6,121 nucleotides of DNA from Bacteroidota bacterium (GTDB taxonomy: Bacteria > Bacteroidota > Ignavibacteria > UBA10030 > UBA8401), in NCBI GenBank assembly GCA_023229405.1, contig JALNZH010000228.1:1-6121 (forward strand). Reading direction: 5' to 3'. A program made the translations under genes and the position numbers. Positions 1 to 6,121 of the stretch are shown here, piece by piece; positions within the stretch are counted from its first letter, which is position 1, and the number at the start of each line of letters is the position of its first letter. Under the pieces are notes generated by a model, which made no database searches, was not told the DNA's origin, and worked only from the letters and a program-made list of their open reading frames with translations.

Positions 1-2127
1 AAAAGAAACCGTAATAGTTTTGACTCGACTCGTATGCAAGAACTGTGGTTAGACAGTCCCCTTGGTTCCGTGACCTTCAAAGATCTTCCATTGTTCAATC
101 TTGGGAAACAAGATCTTGTGGTGACGAATGTTCATGCAGTCATGTCTCCGAATCGATGGGTTGTACGTATACCAAATAACGGAATCTTTCCGTTGACGAT
201 CCCTCCGGGACAGAAAAAATTTATTCAGGTTGGGTATCGCCCATTCCAGGAAGAAACAACGGTCGATACACTGGTGATTGTAAGCAATGATTCTCTGGAA
301 CTGGAAGCAAAAATTCCGCTCTTTGGCAACGGAATCAATTATAATTTTATTCTTAATGCGCATATTGCCAACGAGCCACATTACAATGCTCCATTCGACG
401 TCATCAGCGAGGCACGCCGACCTGAAGTAATAAAAACAGGTACCTTTGCAGGTAGTCAGGCAGCTTCGTTTCCATATCCGATTCCCGCAGGAAATCTTGC
501 TAGTATTGTGAATTTAAGTCTAGATCCGACGACGCAGGTTGAATATCGTTTCCATATGCCGGATAGTGTAAACGGAACCGAGGGATCAACCGGAAATTAT
601 TATGTTGAGTGGGGTATACTTGGAGGTTCAGTAAATGGCTGCAACAATGCCAAAGTACGAATCATTACACCATTTTCAACGGATACTATTAAGAATGTGT
701 TGAATTTGCAAGCCACATCGACTCCTTCACCGCTTGCATCGTTCCGGGCTATTGGTGAAAAGTCGCACTTGTTGAATCAAGGCGGAGCAACAAAAGTGAT
801 ATTCTCGTATAACACATGGGATGATCCGAGCCCCGCGGGCGGATATTTGCGGATTGATTTGTTACGTATCCGAAAAGTACCGACTGGTCCTTCAATCTCC
901 GCTATTCCGGCGGTGGGTTTTGGTAATGTTTCTATTTATCCGCAACAACGATTGATCGATAACAATTACTATAAGGATATCGAGATCAATAGCAATGGTG
1001 AAAGTTCATTATGGATTGACAGTATTACGGTATCCAATGCTCGTTATTATTCACTCACTGGATTACCAACGTTTCCATATCAGCTTCCTGCAATCAACGG
1101 TACATTTAAATTTACAGTTAATTTCGCACCCGATACGATTGCCGGAAGTTTGAATTCAACTGTAAGAATTTATTCCAACGATTCCACGCTTTCTCCGTTT
1201 AGCGTTACTGTGACCGGAGCCGGCATTGGGACTGCATTAACGCTTGAAGAGACCAATGTGCAGTCAGCGTATCTCTATCCCGCAAATCCCGTGATCTACC
1301 CAGATTTGCTGAGTATGAATAAATGGCAGACGGTAACAAGTGCAGAAGCAAGCGGTGGTTCACGGCTGGTCGGTTACATTTATCATTTGGAAGGAGATCC
1401 GTTGATAACCAATAATGCTGGATACGTCGAATATTTTCCGTCAATACCGACACTTCCTGACCACGGACCAGAACTTGATACATTTGCCGTGTATGCCAGA
1501 GTATCGTTCGGATCCTCGAACTCGTCGCCACGTGCAAAATATACCATCTTCCCAGCAGGTGGTGGAGCGCCGGTGGAATCAGTGATGAATCAAAACGATC
1601 GATTCAGTTCGATATTCCTCGGAAATCATGTCTTCCTCCGTTCCAACAGTCATGATGTGCATGGCGGAAGCGCGATCAACGGATTTATCCGTTTGGAAAA
1701 TGATACAGCATTGGTGACTGAATATTACAAAGATTCACTGGTAAACATTGCAAAAAGAGACACGTTTGTTGTGCGGGCGGATGCGATCGTTTTGTACGAA
1801 ACAAGTATCATTACTAGCATTGGATATGAAGTAATGGCGGCGATTCCGACCGAATATTCACTCAGTCAGAACTATCCCAATCCGTTCAATCCAACAACGA
1901 AGATTGAGTTTGCTCTGCCGGCGGCAGTGAATGTTCAATTGAAGATCTACGATATTCTCGGAAGGGAAGTGCGGTCATTGATTAACGATCAGTACAATCC
2001 AGGAGCATATTCGATTCAATGGGACGGCAGAAACAATCTCGGAACACAAGTGGCCACCGGAATGTATATCTATCATATACGTGCCGGACAGTTCAGCCAG
2101 ACCAAGAAAATGATGCTGATGAAATAG
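1..2127 (+). CDS. Secreted modular protein with ASH and golvesin-like domains and a T9SS type A sorting domain (5' partial)
   Basis: This is the C-terminal part of a large exported protein. Residues are numbered from the Met at 34; the frame is open for 11 more codons to the window edge. That Met lacks a Shine-Dalgarno and a signal peptide and sits just before a domain, so it is not a credible start. Domains in order: ASH/HYDIN-type Ig-like domain (about 1-100); golvesin-like beta domain (about 101-282, YYVEWG core); second ASH domain (about 285-398, VGFGNVSI, VNFAPDT, IYSNDST); second golvesin-like domain (about 400-590, FAVYARVSF, MNQNDRF, FLGNHVF, VVRADAIVLYE); T9SS type A domain (about 607-697, YPNPFNPTT, IYDILGREV, YSIQWDGRN, VATGMYIY, KKMMLMK). 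In this family the sorting domain directs export through the T9SS and surface attachment or release. The golvesin calls are by eye and moderate; the sorting domain is secure. No catalytic motif is visible, so the role (adhesin, or the tail of an enzyme) is unknown. Confidence 0.88.
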   Translation, partial: KRNRNSFDSTRMQELWLDSPLGSVTFKDLPLFNLGKQDLVVTNVHAVMSPNRWVVRIPNNGIFPLTIPPGQKKFIQVGYRPFQEETTVDTLVIVSNDSLELEAKIPLFGNGINYNFILNAHIANEPHYNAPFDVISEARRPEVIKTGTFAGSQAASFPYPIPAGNLASIVNLSLDPTTQVEYRFHMPDSVNGTEGSTGNYYVEWGILGGSVNGCNNAKVRIITPFSTDTIKNVLNLQATSTPSPLASFRAIGEKSHLLNQGGATKVIFSYNTWDDPSPAGGYLRIDLLRIRKVPTGPSISAIPAVGFGNVSIYPQQRLIDNNYYKDIEINSNGESSLWIDSITVSNARYYSLTGLPTFPYQLPAINGTFKFTVNFAPDTIAGSLNSTVRIYSNDSTLSPFSVTVTGAGIGTALTLEETNVQSAYLYPANPVIYPDLLSMNKWQTVTSAEASGGSRLVGYIYHLEGDPLITNNAGYVEYFPSIPTLPDHGPELDTFAVYARVSFGSSNSSPRAKYTIFPAGGGAPVESVMNQNDRFSSIFLGNHVFLRSNSHDVHGGSAINGFIRLENDTALVTEYYKDSLVNIAKRDTFVVRADAIVLYETSIITSIGYEVMAAIPTEYSLSQNYPNPFNPTTKIEFALPAAVNVQLKIYDILGREVRSLINDQYNPGAYSIQWDGRNNLGTQVATGMYIYHIRAGQFSQTKKMMLMK

Positions 2128-2159
2128 TATCAGGTGTTACGCAAAACCATACGGCCAGC

Positions 2160-2228
2160 CGTCATTCCTGCATGTTGTATGCGGGAATCTATATAATAGA
2201 TGCCCGACACAAGCATTCGGGCATGACG
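2160..2228. repeat. REP-like double-hairpin palindromic element
   Basis: This 69-bp intergenic element is bounded by CGTCAT (2160-2165) and its inverse ATGACG (2223-2228). Hairpin 1 pairs ATTCCTGCAT (2164-2173) with ATGCGGGAAT (2179-2188), with one T:G wobble and a 5-nt loop. Hairpin 2 pairs ATGCCCGA (2200-2207) perfectly with TCGGGCAT (2217-2224), with a 9-nt loop. The joining segment is itself palindromic (ATCTAT-ATA-ATAGAT, 2187-2201). The two 32-nt halves are inverted copies matching at about 22 positions. The GTCATTCC...GGGAATC / GATGCCCG...CGGGCATGAC layout resembles dispersed REP/BIME-type repeats of many bacteria, including the ATTCCC-N8-GGGAAT repeats of Neisseria. It could act as mRNA-end protection, a weak bidirectional terminator or a non-autonomous repeat. 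Copy number elsewhere in the genome cannot be seen here. Confidence 0.72.
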
Positions 2229-2284
2229 TCTTTATTTGATAGCTTTTTATCTCTGTAACAGTGGTAATGCAATTGATAAATATC

Positions 2285-2332
2285 GTAGTCAGTAGTTAAA
2301 AATGATGTATGACTACTGACTACTTTTGTTTT
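2285..2332 (+). terminator. Terminator-like heptamer hairpin abutting the next gene's Shine-Dalgarno
   Basis: GTAGTCAGTAGT (2285-2296) is perfectly complementary to ACTACTGACTAC (2312-2323). The stem extends inward by a T:G wobble and an A:T pair, leaving an 11-nt loop (2299-2309). TTTTGTTTT follows directly at 2324-2332. Stem plus T-tract fits an intrinsic terminator reading on the + strand, though the stem is only moderately GC-rich (5 of 12 pairs). The tract ends one base before the AGGA of the TPR gene, leaving no room for a promoter in between. If the TPR gene is transcribed from upstream, this would be a leader or attenuator structure rather than a simple terminator. The stem is built from a GTAGTCA heptamer unit (1.7 copies per arm), so it may instead be a short dispersed repeat. 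Confidence 0.55.
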
Positions 2333-2336
2333 AGGA
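2333..2336 (+). promoter_or_regulatory. Shine-Dalgarno site of the TPR gene
   Basis: AGGA lies 7 nt upstream of the ATG at 2344. The in-frame TGA at 2338-2340 excludes any longer N-terminus, so this site and stop together fix the start. Two other ATGs at 2337 and 2340 lie too close to the site and read a different frame that closes after about 40 codons. Confidence 0.7.
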
Positions 2337-2343
2337 ATGATGG

Positions 2344-5300
2344 ATGTCATTACAAGTAATCATATCAATCCTGGCAGCGCTCGGAACAATCGCCTATTTT
2401 ATTCCGACTCCACAGGAATTGCGGGAATCGTTTGTTGCCGGACAGAATTATTTCGCCGCTCGGAATTTTCCGAAGGCGGTGGAACAATACGATAAGGTGT
2501 TGGCGATTGAGAATGATTTATTGACCGCCGATAGCGTCCGCGTTACACTGTTGAACGGAGAACTGGAGGTTGGTGTCCGTTCGGCATCCATCTATCAAAA
2601 AGGTAACGCCTATCGAACCATGAATCAGTTCGATTCGGCGATTGCCACGTTTCGGTCTGTATTAACTCGTACAGATTCCCCCAAACTCCTGGTGCTGTCG
2701 CAGTATCAGATCTATGATCTCTTCCTGCAAAAGAAGGAATATGACAGTGCCATCTCAGCGGCACGTGAGCTTATCACCAACCACCCGTTTGATGAAAAAA
2801 TTGAACAGGCATATTATGATATTGGCTGGGCGTTCCGTTTTCACGAACATTATGACAGTTCCTCTGCCACATTCCAGACGTTGATCGATCGGTATCCGAA
2901 CAGCAGTTACCATGTACGGGCAATGTACCAGATCGGTCAAAACCATCTGGATGCTCAGCATTGGAAATTGGCGGTGAATGCTTTTTCCAACCTTATTCAA
3001 TCCTACAAGCCGGAATCATTTTCCAACACGGATTTCGAAAGCATGGAATTGAGAGTAAATCGTGAACGGAGAATTTTTGACGCGGCATCGAACAGAGAAG
3101 AGGATAATACAAATCTTGAACTCGTATCGAAGGCAGAGTTTAAGGTGGCAGAAGCCTACGAAAAGATGAACAATATCGATTCTGCAGTCGCTCGCTACCG
3201 ATACATCATTAGTACGTATACACTTATTCCATCATTGATAGAAATATCGTATATCCGATGGTCCGAATTAATGCATCGAGTAAACGGATTGGAATCAGCG
3301 ATAGGCGTGTATCGCAAAGCCATCGATGAGAATTTTCAGAACAAAGTGTTTCAGGCCAGAATGCAATATAAGATCGCCCGAACGTATCAGGACAATAAAG
3401 AATATGAACGCTCTGCCGTTGAATACGCATTTTATGTGAAAGCATACGACGAATATGCCGAACAAGCGGAATTCAGTCTGGAGAATGCTCGGTTCTTTTC
3501 CGTATTGAATTTTAACGCTGCAAAAATATATTCCAGAGTTACTGCTGCATCAGATTCGTTCCTGGAACATCATGCAGGTAGCGAATTCACTGCGAAAGTG
3601 TTGATTATCAGAGGGAATGCATTTCTGAATGTGAAACAGTTCTCCAAAGCCCGCCAGTCGTATTCCGCAGTGACGATCACTTATCCTTCCTCCGAAGAAG
3701 CGCCGCATGCAAAAATGCAATATGCGAAGAGTTTTTACGACGAAAAAAATTATCCATCCGCTATTCGGGAATATGAATCGTTGGCGGATTCTGTCTCCGA
3801 TGAAGAGCTGCGCAGCGAAATTCAGTACTTCCTTGGCATGTCCCAATTTTATTCGGGAAATAACGAGAAGGCGCAGACTGAGCTGTTACAAGTGCATACG
3901 ACTTCGCAATTTTATCCATTTGCATTCGGGAGAATCGCGAAAATATATTCTGCTGCAAATAAGACCGATGAGGGGATTCGGTATATTTCAGGAATAATCG
4001 CAACACTTCCCGATTCCTCGCAATTCAAACCATATGCCCATCTGACGTATGGAGAAATGCTGGCGTCAACCGGAAAGTTCGACGATGCGGTACAAGAAAT
4101 GTCAATTGTGCTCAACGATTCATCGGTTGTTGAGAACGCACGGCTTCAGGCAAGGTATGCCCGCGGTGCATTGTTCCAGCAAATTAAAAAATATCCTGAG
4201 GCAATTACGGACCTGGAATATTGTCTTTCACAACCGACATTCAATGACAACTTCTCAACCTCAGTACCATCGGCAAACGAAAAACTGGCATTATCTTATG
4301 TCGGCGTGGGACGAAAGAAGGAAGCAATAGACAAGATTGTTACATTGCTGGAGCAAGTTCCATCTAATGCCCTCCGGGTAAAGTATTTGTCTGCACTGGC
4401 TGAACTCTATGTGCAATTGAACGAACATCAAAAAGTAGTGGATGTTGCCACGCAAGTGATTCGGACGGACAGTGCCGATGAGAATACGCGCGCAAAAGCG
4501 TATGGTGCTTTATCGAATTCCTATGGCAATCTGAATAATTATGAGAAGATTGTTGAAACACTTCGTGAAGCGGCGGATACGTTGCCGACTCACCCGTATG
4601 TCCAGGATATACTCTGGAAAACAGCAATGTTGTTTTATGACGGGCAGGGGTATGTGTTTGCAGAAAAGTTGTTTGCCATTTATATCGAAACGTACCCATC
4701 GGATTTGAATATTGAGCATGCGCTTCAACATCGTGCCGTGAGTCTTTCCAGCATCGGCAAGGTGGACGAAAGTGTAGAACTTCGCAGACAGTTTATCAGC
4801 CAATTTCCTGAACATTCCCGCGTAGCACAAACGCAATACGAAATTGCCGAGACATATTATAATGCCGAGCGATTCGATCTTGCCGTTCGGGAGTATAATC
4901 ACACGATGAAAGACCATCCTCAGTCCGAGTTTGCCGTAACCGCTGCGTTCAACAAAGCATGGTGTTTTTACCGAATGGGCGATTCACTAATGATGGTAGA
5001 ATCGTTTGATCGTTTCGTGAAAACATATCCGAACAGCGAAAAGGCACCCGATGCGCAATTCAGCATCGGCGACTACTATTATAATAACAAAGAGTACGAG
5101 AAGGCAAAAAAAGCATATCGTTCAGTGATTGATACATATCCCTCGTATGCACGAGCGGAAGAGGCGAAAAGTTTGGTGCATGAGCTCGATCAGATTAATT
5201 CCTTTCAGGATTATGCCCGTGCGATGGGATTTTTTGATAATCAGAATTTTGCTGAAGCAATTCCACTACTCGAAGAGGTCATAAAAAAATATCCCGATGC

Positions 5301-5484
5301 CGATGTCCGCTACGCCTGTGAAGCAAACATCGCCTCTTCATATTCCGAATTGGGGAACAAGAAGAAAGCCCTGGAAATATTCATTAAAATAATTGAAAAA
5401 TATTCCGATACACCGAATGCGCAAATGGTTGTCTTCTTTGCGGAACAACATAAACGCTGGCTGGAATCAAAAGAGAATCAATGA
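2344..5484 (+). CDS. Large tetratricopeptide-repeat envelope protein (1046 aa)
   Basis: This 1046-residue protein consists almost entirely of TPR-type helical hairpins from about residue 26 to the end. Clear repeats include GQNYFAARNFPKAVEQYDKV (33-52), KGNAYRTMNQFDSAIATF (86-103), AYYDIGWAF (156-164), AQFSIGDYYYNNKEYEKAKK (904-923) and IASSYSELGNKKKALEIF (996-1013). Many end in YP, as in TPRs of BamD, CpoB/YbgF and related periplasmic proteins. Residues about 222-262 are a charged, non-TPR insertion. The N-terminus has a hydrophobic segment (about 4-20) lacking the usual Lys/Arg n-region, so it could be an atypical signal peptide or an anchor. TPR solenoids are protein-binding scaffolds; no catalytic motif is seen. 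Its stop overlaps the start of the TonB/TolA-like gene (ATGA), implying coupled translation and a shared complex, probably periplasmic. The partner is inferred from context; the TPR assignment is secure. Confidence 0.9.
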   Translation: MSLQVIISILAALGTIAYFIPTPQELRESFVAGQNYFAARNFPKAVEQYDKVLAIENDLLTADSVRVTLLNGELEVGVRSASIYQKGNAYRTMNQFDSAIATFRSVLTRTDSPKLLVLSQYQIYDLFLQKKEYDSAISAARELITNHPFDEKIEQAYYDIGWAFRFHEHYDSSSATFQTLIDRYPNSSYHVRAMYQIGQNHLDAQHWKLAVNAFSNLIQSYKPESFSNTDFESMELRVNRERRIFDAASNREEDNTNLELVSKAEFKVAEAYEKMNNIDSAVARYRYIISTYTLIPSLIEISYIRWSELMHRVNGLESAIGVYRKAIDENFQNKVFQARMQYKIARTYQDNKEYERSAVEYAFYVKAYDEYAEQAEFSLENARFFSVLNFNAAKIYSRVTAASDSFLEHHAGSEFTAKVLIIRGNAFLNVKQFSKARQSYSAVTITYPSSEEAPHAKMQYAKSFYDEKNYPSAIREYESLADSVSDEELRSEIQYFLGMSQFYSGNNEKAQTELLQVHTTSQFYPFAFGRIAKIYSAANKTDEGIRYISGIIATLPDSSQFKPYAHLTYGEMLASTGKFDDAVQEMSIVLNDSSVVENARLQARYARGALFQQIKKYPEAITDLEYCLSQPTFNDNFSTSVPSANEKLALSYVGVGRKKEAIDKIVTLLEQVPSNALRVKYLSALAELYVQLNEHQKVVDVATQVIRTDSADENTRAKAYGALSNSYGNLNNYEKIVETLREAADTLPTHPYVQDILWKTAMLFYDGQGYVFAEKLFAIYIETYPSDLNIEHALQHRAVSLSSIGKVDESVELRRQFISQFPEHSRVAQTQYEIAETYYNAERFDLAVREYNHTMKDHPQSEFAVTAAFNKAWCFYRMGDSLMMVESFDRFVKTYPNSEKAPDAQFSIGDYYYNNKEYEKAKKAYRSVIDTYPSYARAEEAKSLVHELDQINSFQDYARAMGFFDNQNFAEAIPLLEEVIKKYPDADVRYACEANIASSYSELGNKKKALEIFIKIIEKYSDTPNAQMVVFFAEQHKRWLESKENQ

Positions 5485-6121
5485 CCCTGGCAGAAAAATT
5501 ATCATCGATTAAGAAATACGGAGTTATTGGAATTTGTGTTTCCGGATTTCTCCATCTATTGATCGGCACGATAATCCTTGTTATCGGCGGTGAAAAAGGG
5601 GAGCGAATCGTAAGTGTTGAGTTGCACACGTATGATGTTATTAAACCGCCGGTAAAATTTGAAGCACAGCCACCGAGATTTGTAAAATCGTTCGATCTTG
5701 CTAAAGATGTGGATTATACGCCGCAAACAACAGCTCGACAAATTGTTTTTTCCAGAGCAGAAGCACCGGTGACGAATACTCCGGTTGACAATGCCCCTTC
5801 AGCGCCTTCAGCGCGAAGCGGTGGGGGCGAGGGAAGTGTTTTTTTTGGCGCGTTAACTGCTGCTTCCGGAGCGTCCGATATGGGATGGGGAGTGCCTGGA
5901 GGTGCAACGAGCTATGGGAAGAGTTTTGGGGTAGGAGGAAGTGGAGGCTGGGGTGCAGGGCCGGGAGATGGGAAAGATTGGGGACCAAACTTTGCAAGTG
6001 ATATTGAGAATACGCGCACTGGCGGAGGCAGCGGACTCACCGCCATGAGAGACAACCTGATCTCATCGGAAAATTATGAAGACCGGTTTGACGGATTTAT
6101 CGAGATCAATCCGAAAAATAA
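5481..6121 (+). CDS. TonB/TolA-like single-pass inner-membrane protein with Gly/Trp-rich linker (3' partial)
   Basis: The frame runs 213 codons from the ATG at 5481 to the window edge without a stop. Residues 1-12 are short and basic (KK at 11-12), followed by one membrane helix (about 13-36), giving an N-in topology. The helix contains Ser21-x3-His25 (CVSGFLHLL), matching the Ser16/His20 pair of E. coli TonB and Ser18/His22 of TolA, needed there for coupling to ExbB/TolQ channels. After the helix come SVELHTYDVIKPP and QPPR, like the Pro-containing segment after TonB helices. Residues about 113-165 are Gly/Trp-rich (GWGVPGG, GGSGGWGAGPGDG). From about 184 a more ordered region begins (LTAMRDNLIS, DRFDGFIEINPKN), not recognisable as a TonB C-terminal domain. 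The start overlaps the TPR stop by 4 bp; AAGAGAA (5471-5477) is a weak ribosome site. Likely role: energy-transducing envelope protein; substrate unknown. Confidence 0.82.
   Translation, partial: MTLAEKLSSIKKYGVIGICVSGFLHLLIGTIILVIGGEKGERIVSVELHTYDVIKPPVKFEAQPPRFVKSFDLAKDVDYTPQTTARQIVFSRAEAPVTNTPVDNAPSAPSARSGGGEGSVFFGALTAASGASDMGWGVPGGATSYGKSFGVGGSGGWGAGPGDGKDWGPNFASDIENTRTGGGSGLTAMRDNLISSENYEDRFDGFIEINPKN

Noticed and set aside
34..36. ATG at 34 as the true start of the first gene
   Set aside because: The frame is open to the window edge, no ribosome site precedes it, no signal peptide follows although the protein has a secretion domain, and it falls at the edge of an Ig-like domain.
2019..2258. 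79-codon + strand frame across the end of the first gene and the spacer
   Set aside because: It overlaps the conserved T9SS sorting domain in another frame and then runs through the palindromic element; its translation has no protein-like features.
2273..2301. TTGATA (2273-2278) and TTAAAA (2296-2301) as a sigma70-type promoter for the TPR gene
   Set aside because: The spacing is 17 bp but the -10 match is only 3 of 6 and overlaps the hairpin stem; it is too weak to annotate in AT-rich sequence.
2321..2328. TACTTTTG matching the Bacteroidota -7 promoter consensus TAnnTTTG
   Set aside because: There is no TTG-type -33 element at the right distance, the match lies in the 3' arm and T-tract of the hairpin, and transcription would start within or just after the Shine-Dalgarno.
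2337..2342. ATGs at 2337 and 2340 as alternative starts
   Set aside because: They are in a different frame that closes after about 40 codons, and they are too close to the AGGA site.
4510..4917. 135-codon minus-strand frame inside the TPR gene
   Set aside because: It lies wholly opposite well-formed TPR coding sequence and has no domain signature; the same holds for the other antisense frames in both large genes.
5796..5813. Tandem 9-bp repeat CCTTCAGCG x2
   Set aside because: It encodes a PSA-PSA duplication in a low-complexity linker; ordinary for such a region and not evidence of a separate element.

Overview
The window looks like chromosomal DNA from the Fibrobacterota–Chlorobiota–Bacteroidota (FCB) group, most plausibly an Ignavibacteria/Chlorobiota-like lineage. 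The main evidence is a C-terminal type IX secretion (T9SS) type A sorting domain with the YPNPFNPTT signature in the first gene. Base composition is moderate (by eye, mid-40s % GC). All supported genes are on the + strand. There are no tRNA or rRNA genes, transposase genes or CRISPR arrays. The taxonomic call is an inference from the sorting domain and protein style.

Positions 1-2127 hold the 3' part of a gene for a large secreted modular protein. Two ASH/HYDIN-type Ig-like domains alternate with two golvesin-like beta domains, followed by the T9SS sorting domain. The reading frame is open to the left edge, so the true start and any catalytic domain lie outside the window.

Positions 2128-2343 are a 216-bp intergenic spacer dominated by secondary structure. 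It holds a 69-bp REP-like double palindrome (2160-2228). It also holds a perfect 12-bp heptamer-based hairpin with a T-tract (2285-2332) that directly abuts the Shine-Dalgarno sequence of the next gene.

Positions 2344-5484 encode a 1046-residue tetratricopeptide-repeat (TPR) protein with a hydrophobic N-terminus. Its stop codon overlaps the start of a third gene by four bases (ATGA). The third gene (5481 to the window edge, 213 codons visible) encodes a single-pass inner-membrane protein. Its transmembrane helix carries the Ser-x3-His motif of TonB and TolA, followed by a Pro-containing periplasmic stretch and a Gly/Trp-rich linker. Its frame has no stop before the window ends.

The two downstream genes form a translationally coupled unit. 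They read best as part of a TonB/TolA-like envelope system: a proton-motive-force-coupled membrane anchor paired with a long periplasmic TPR scaffold. ExbB/TolQ- and ExbD/TolR-type partners would be expected nearby but are not visible here. The secreted T9SS cargo upstream is probably a separate transcription unit.
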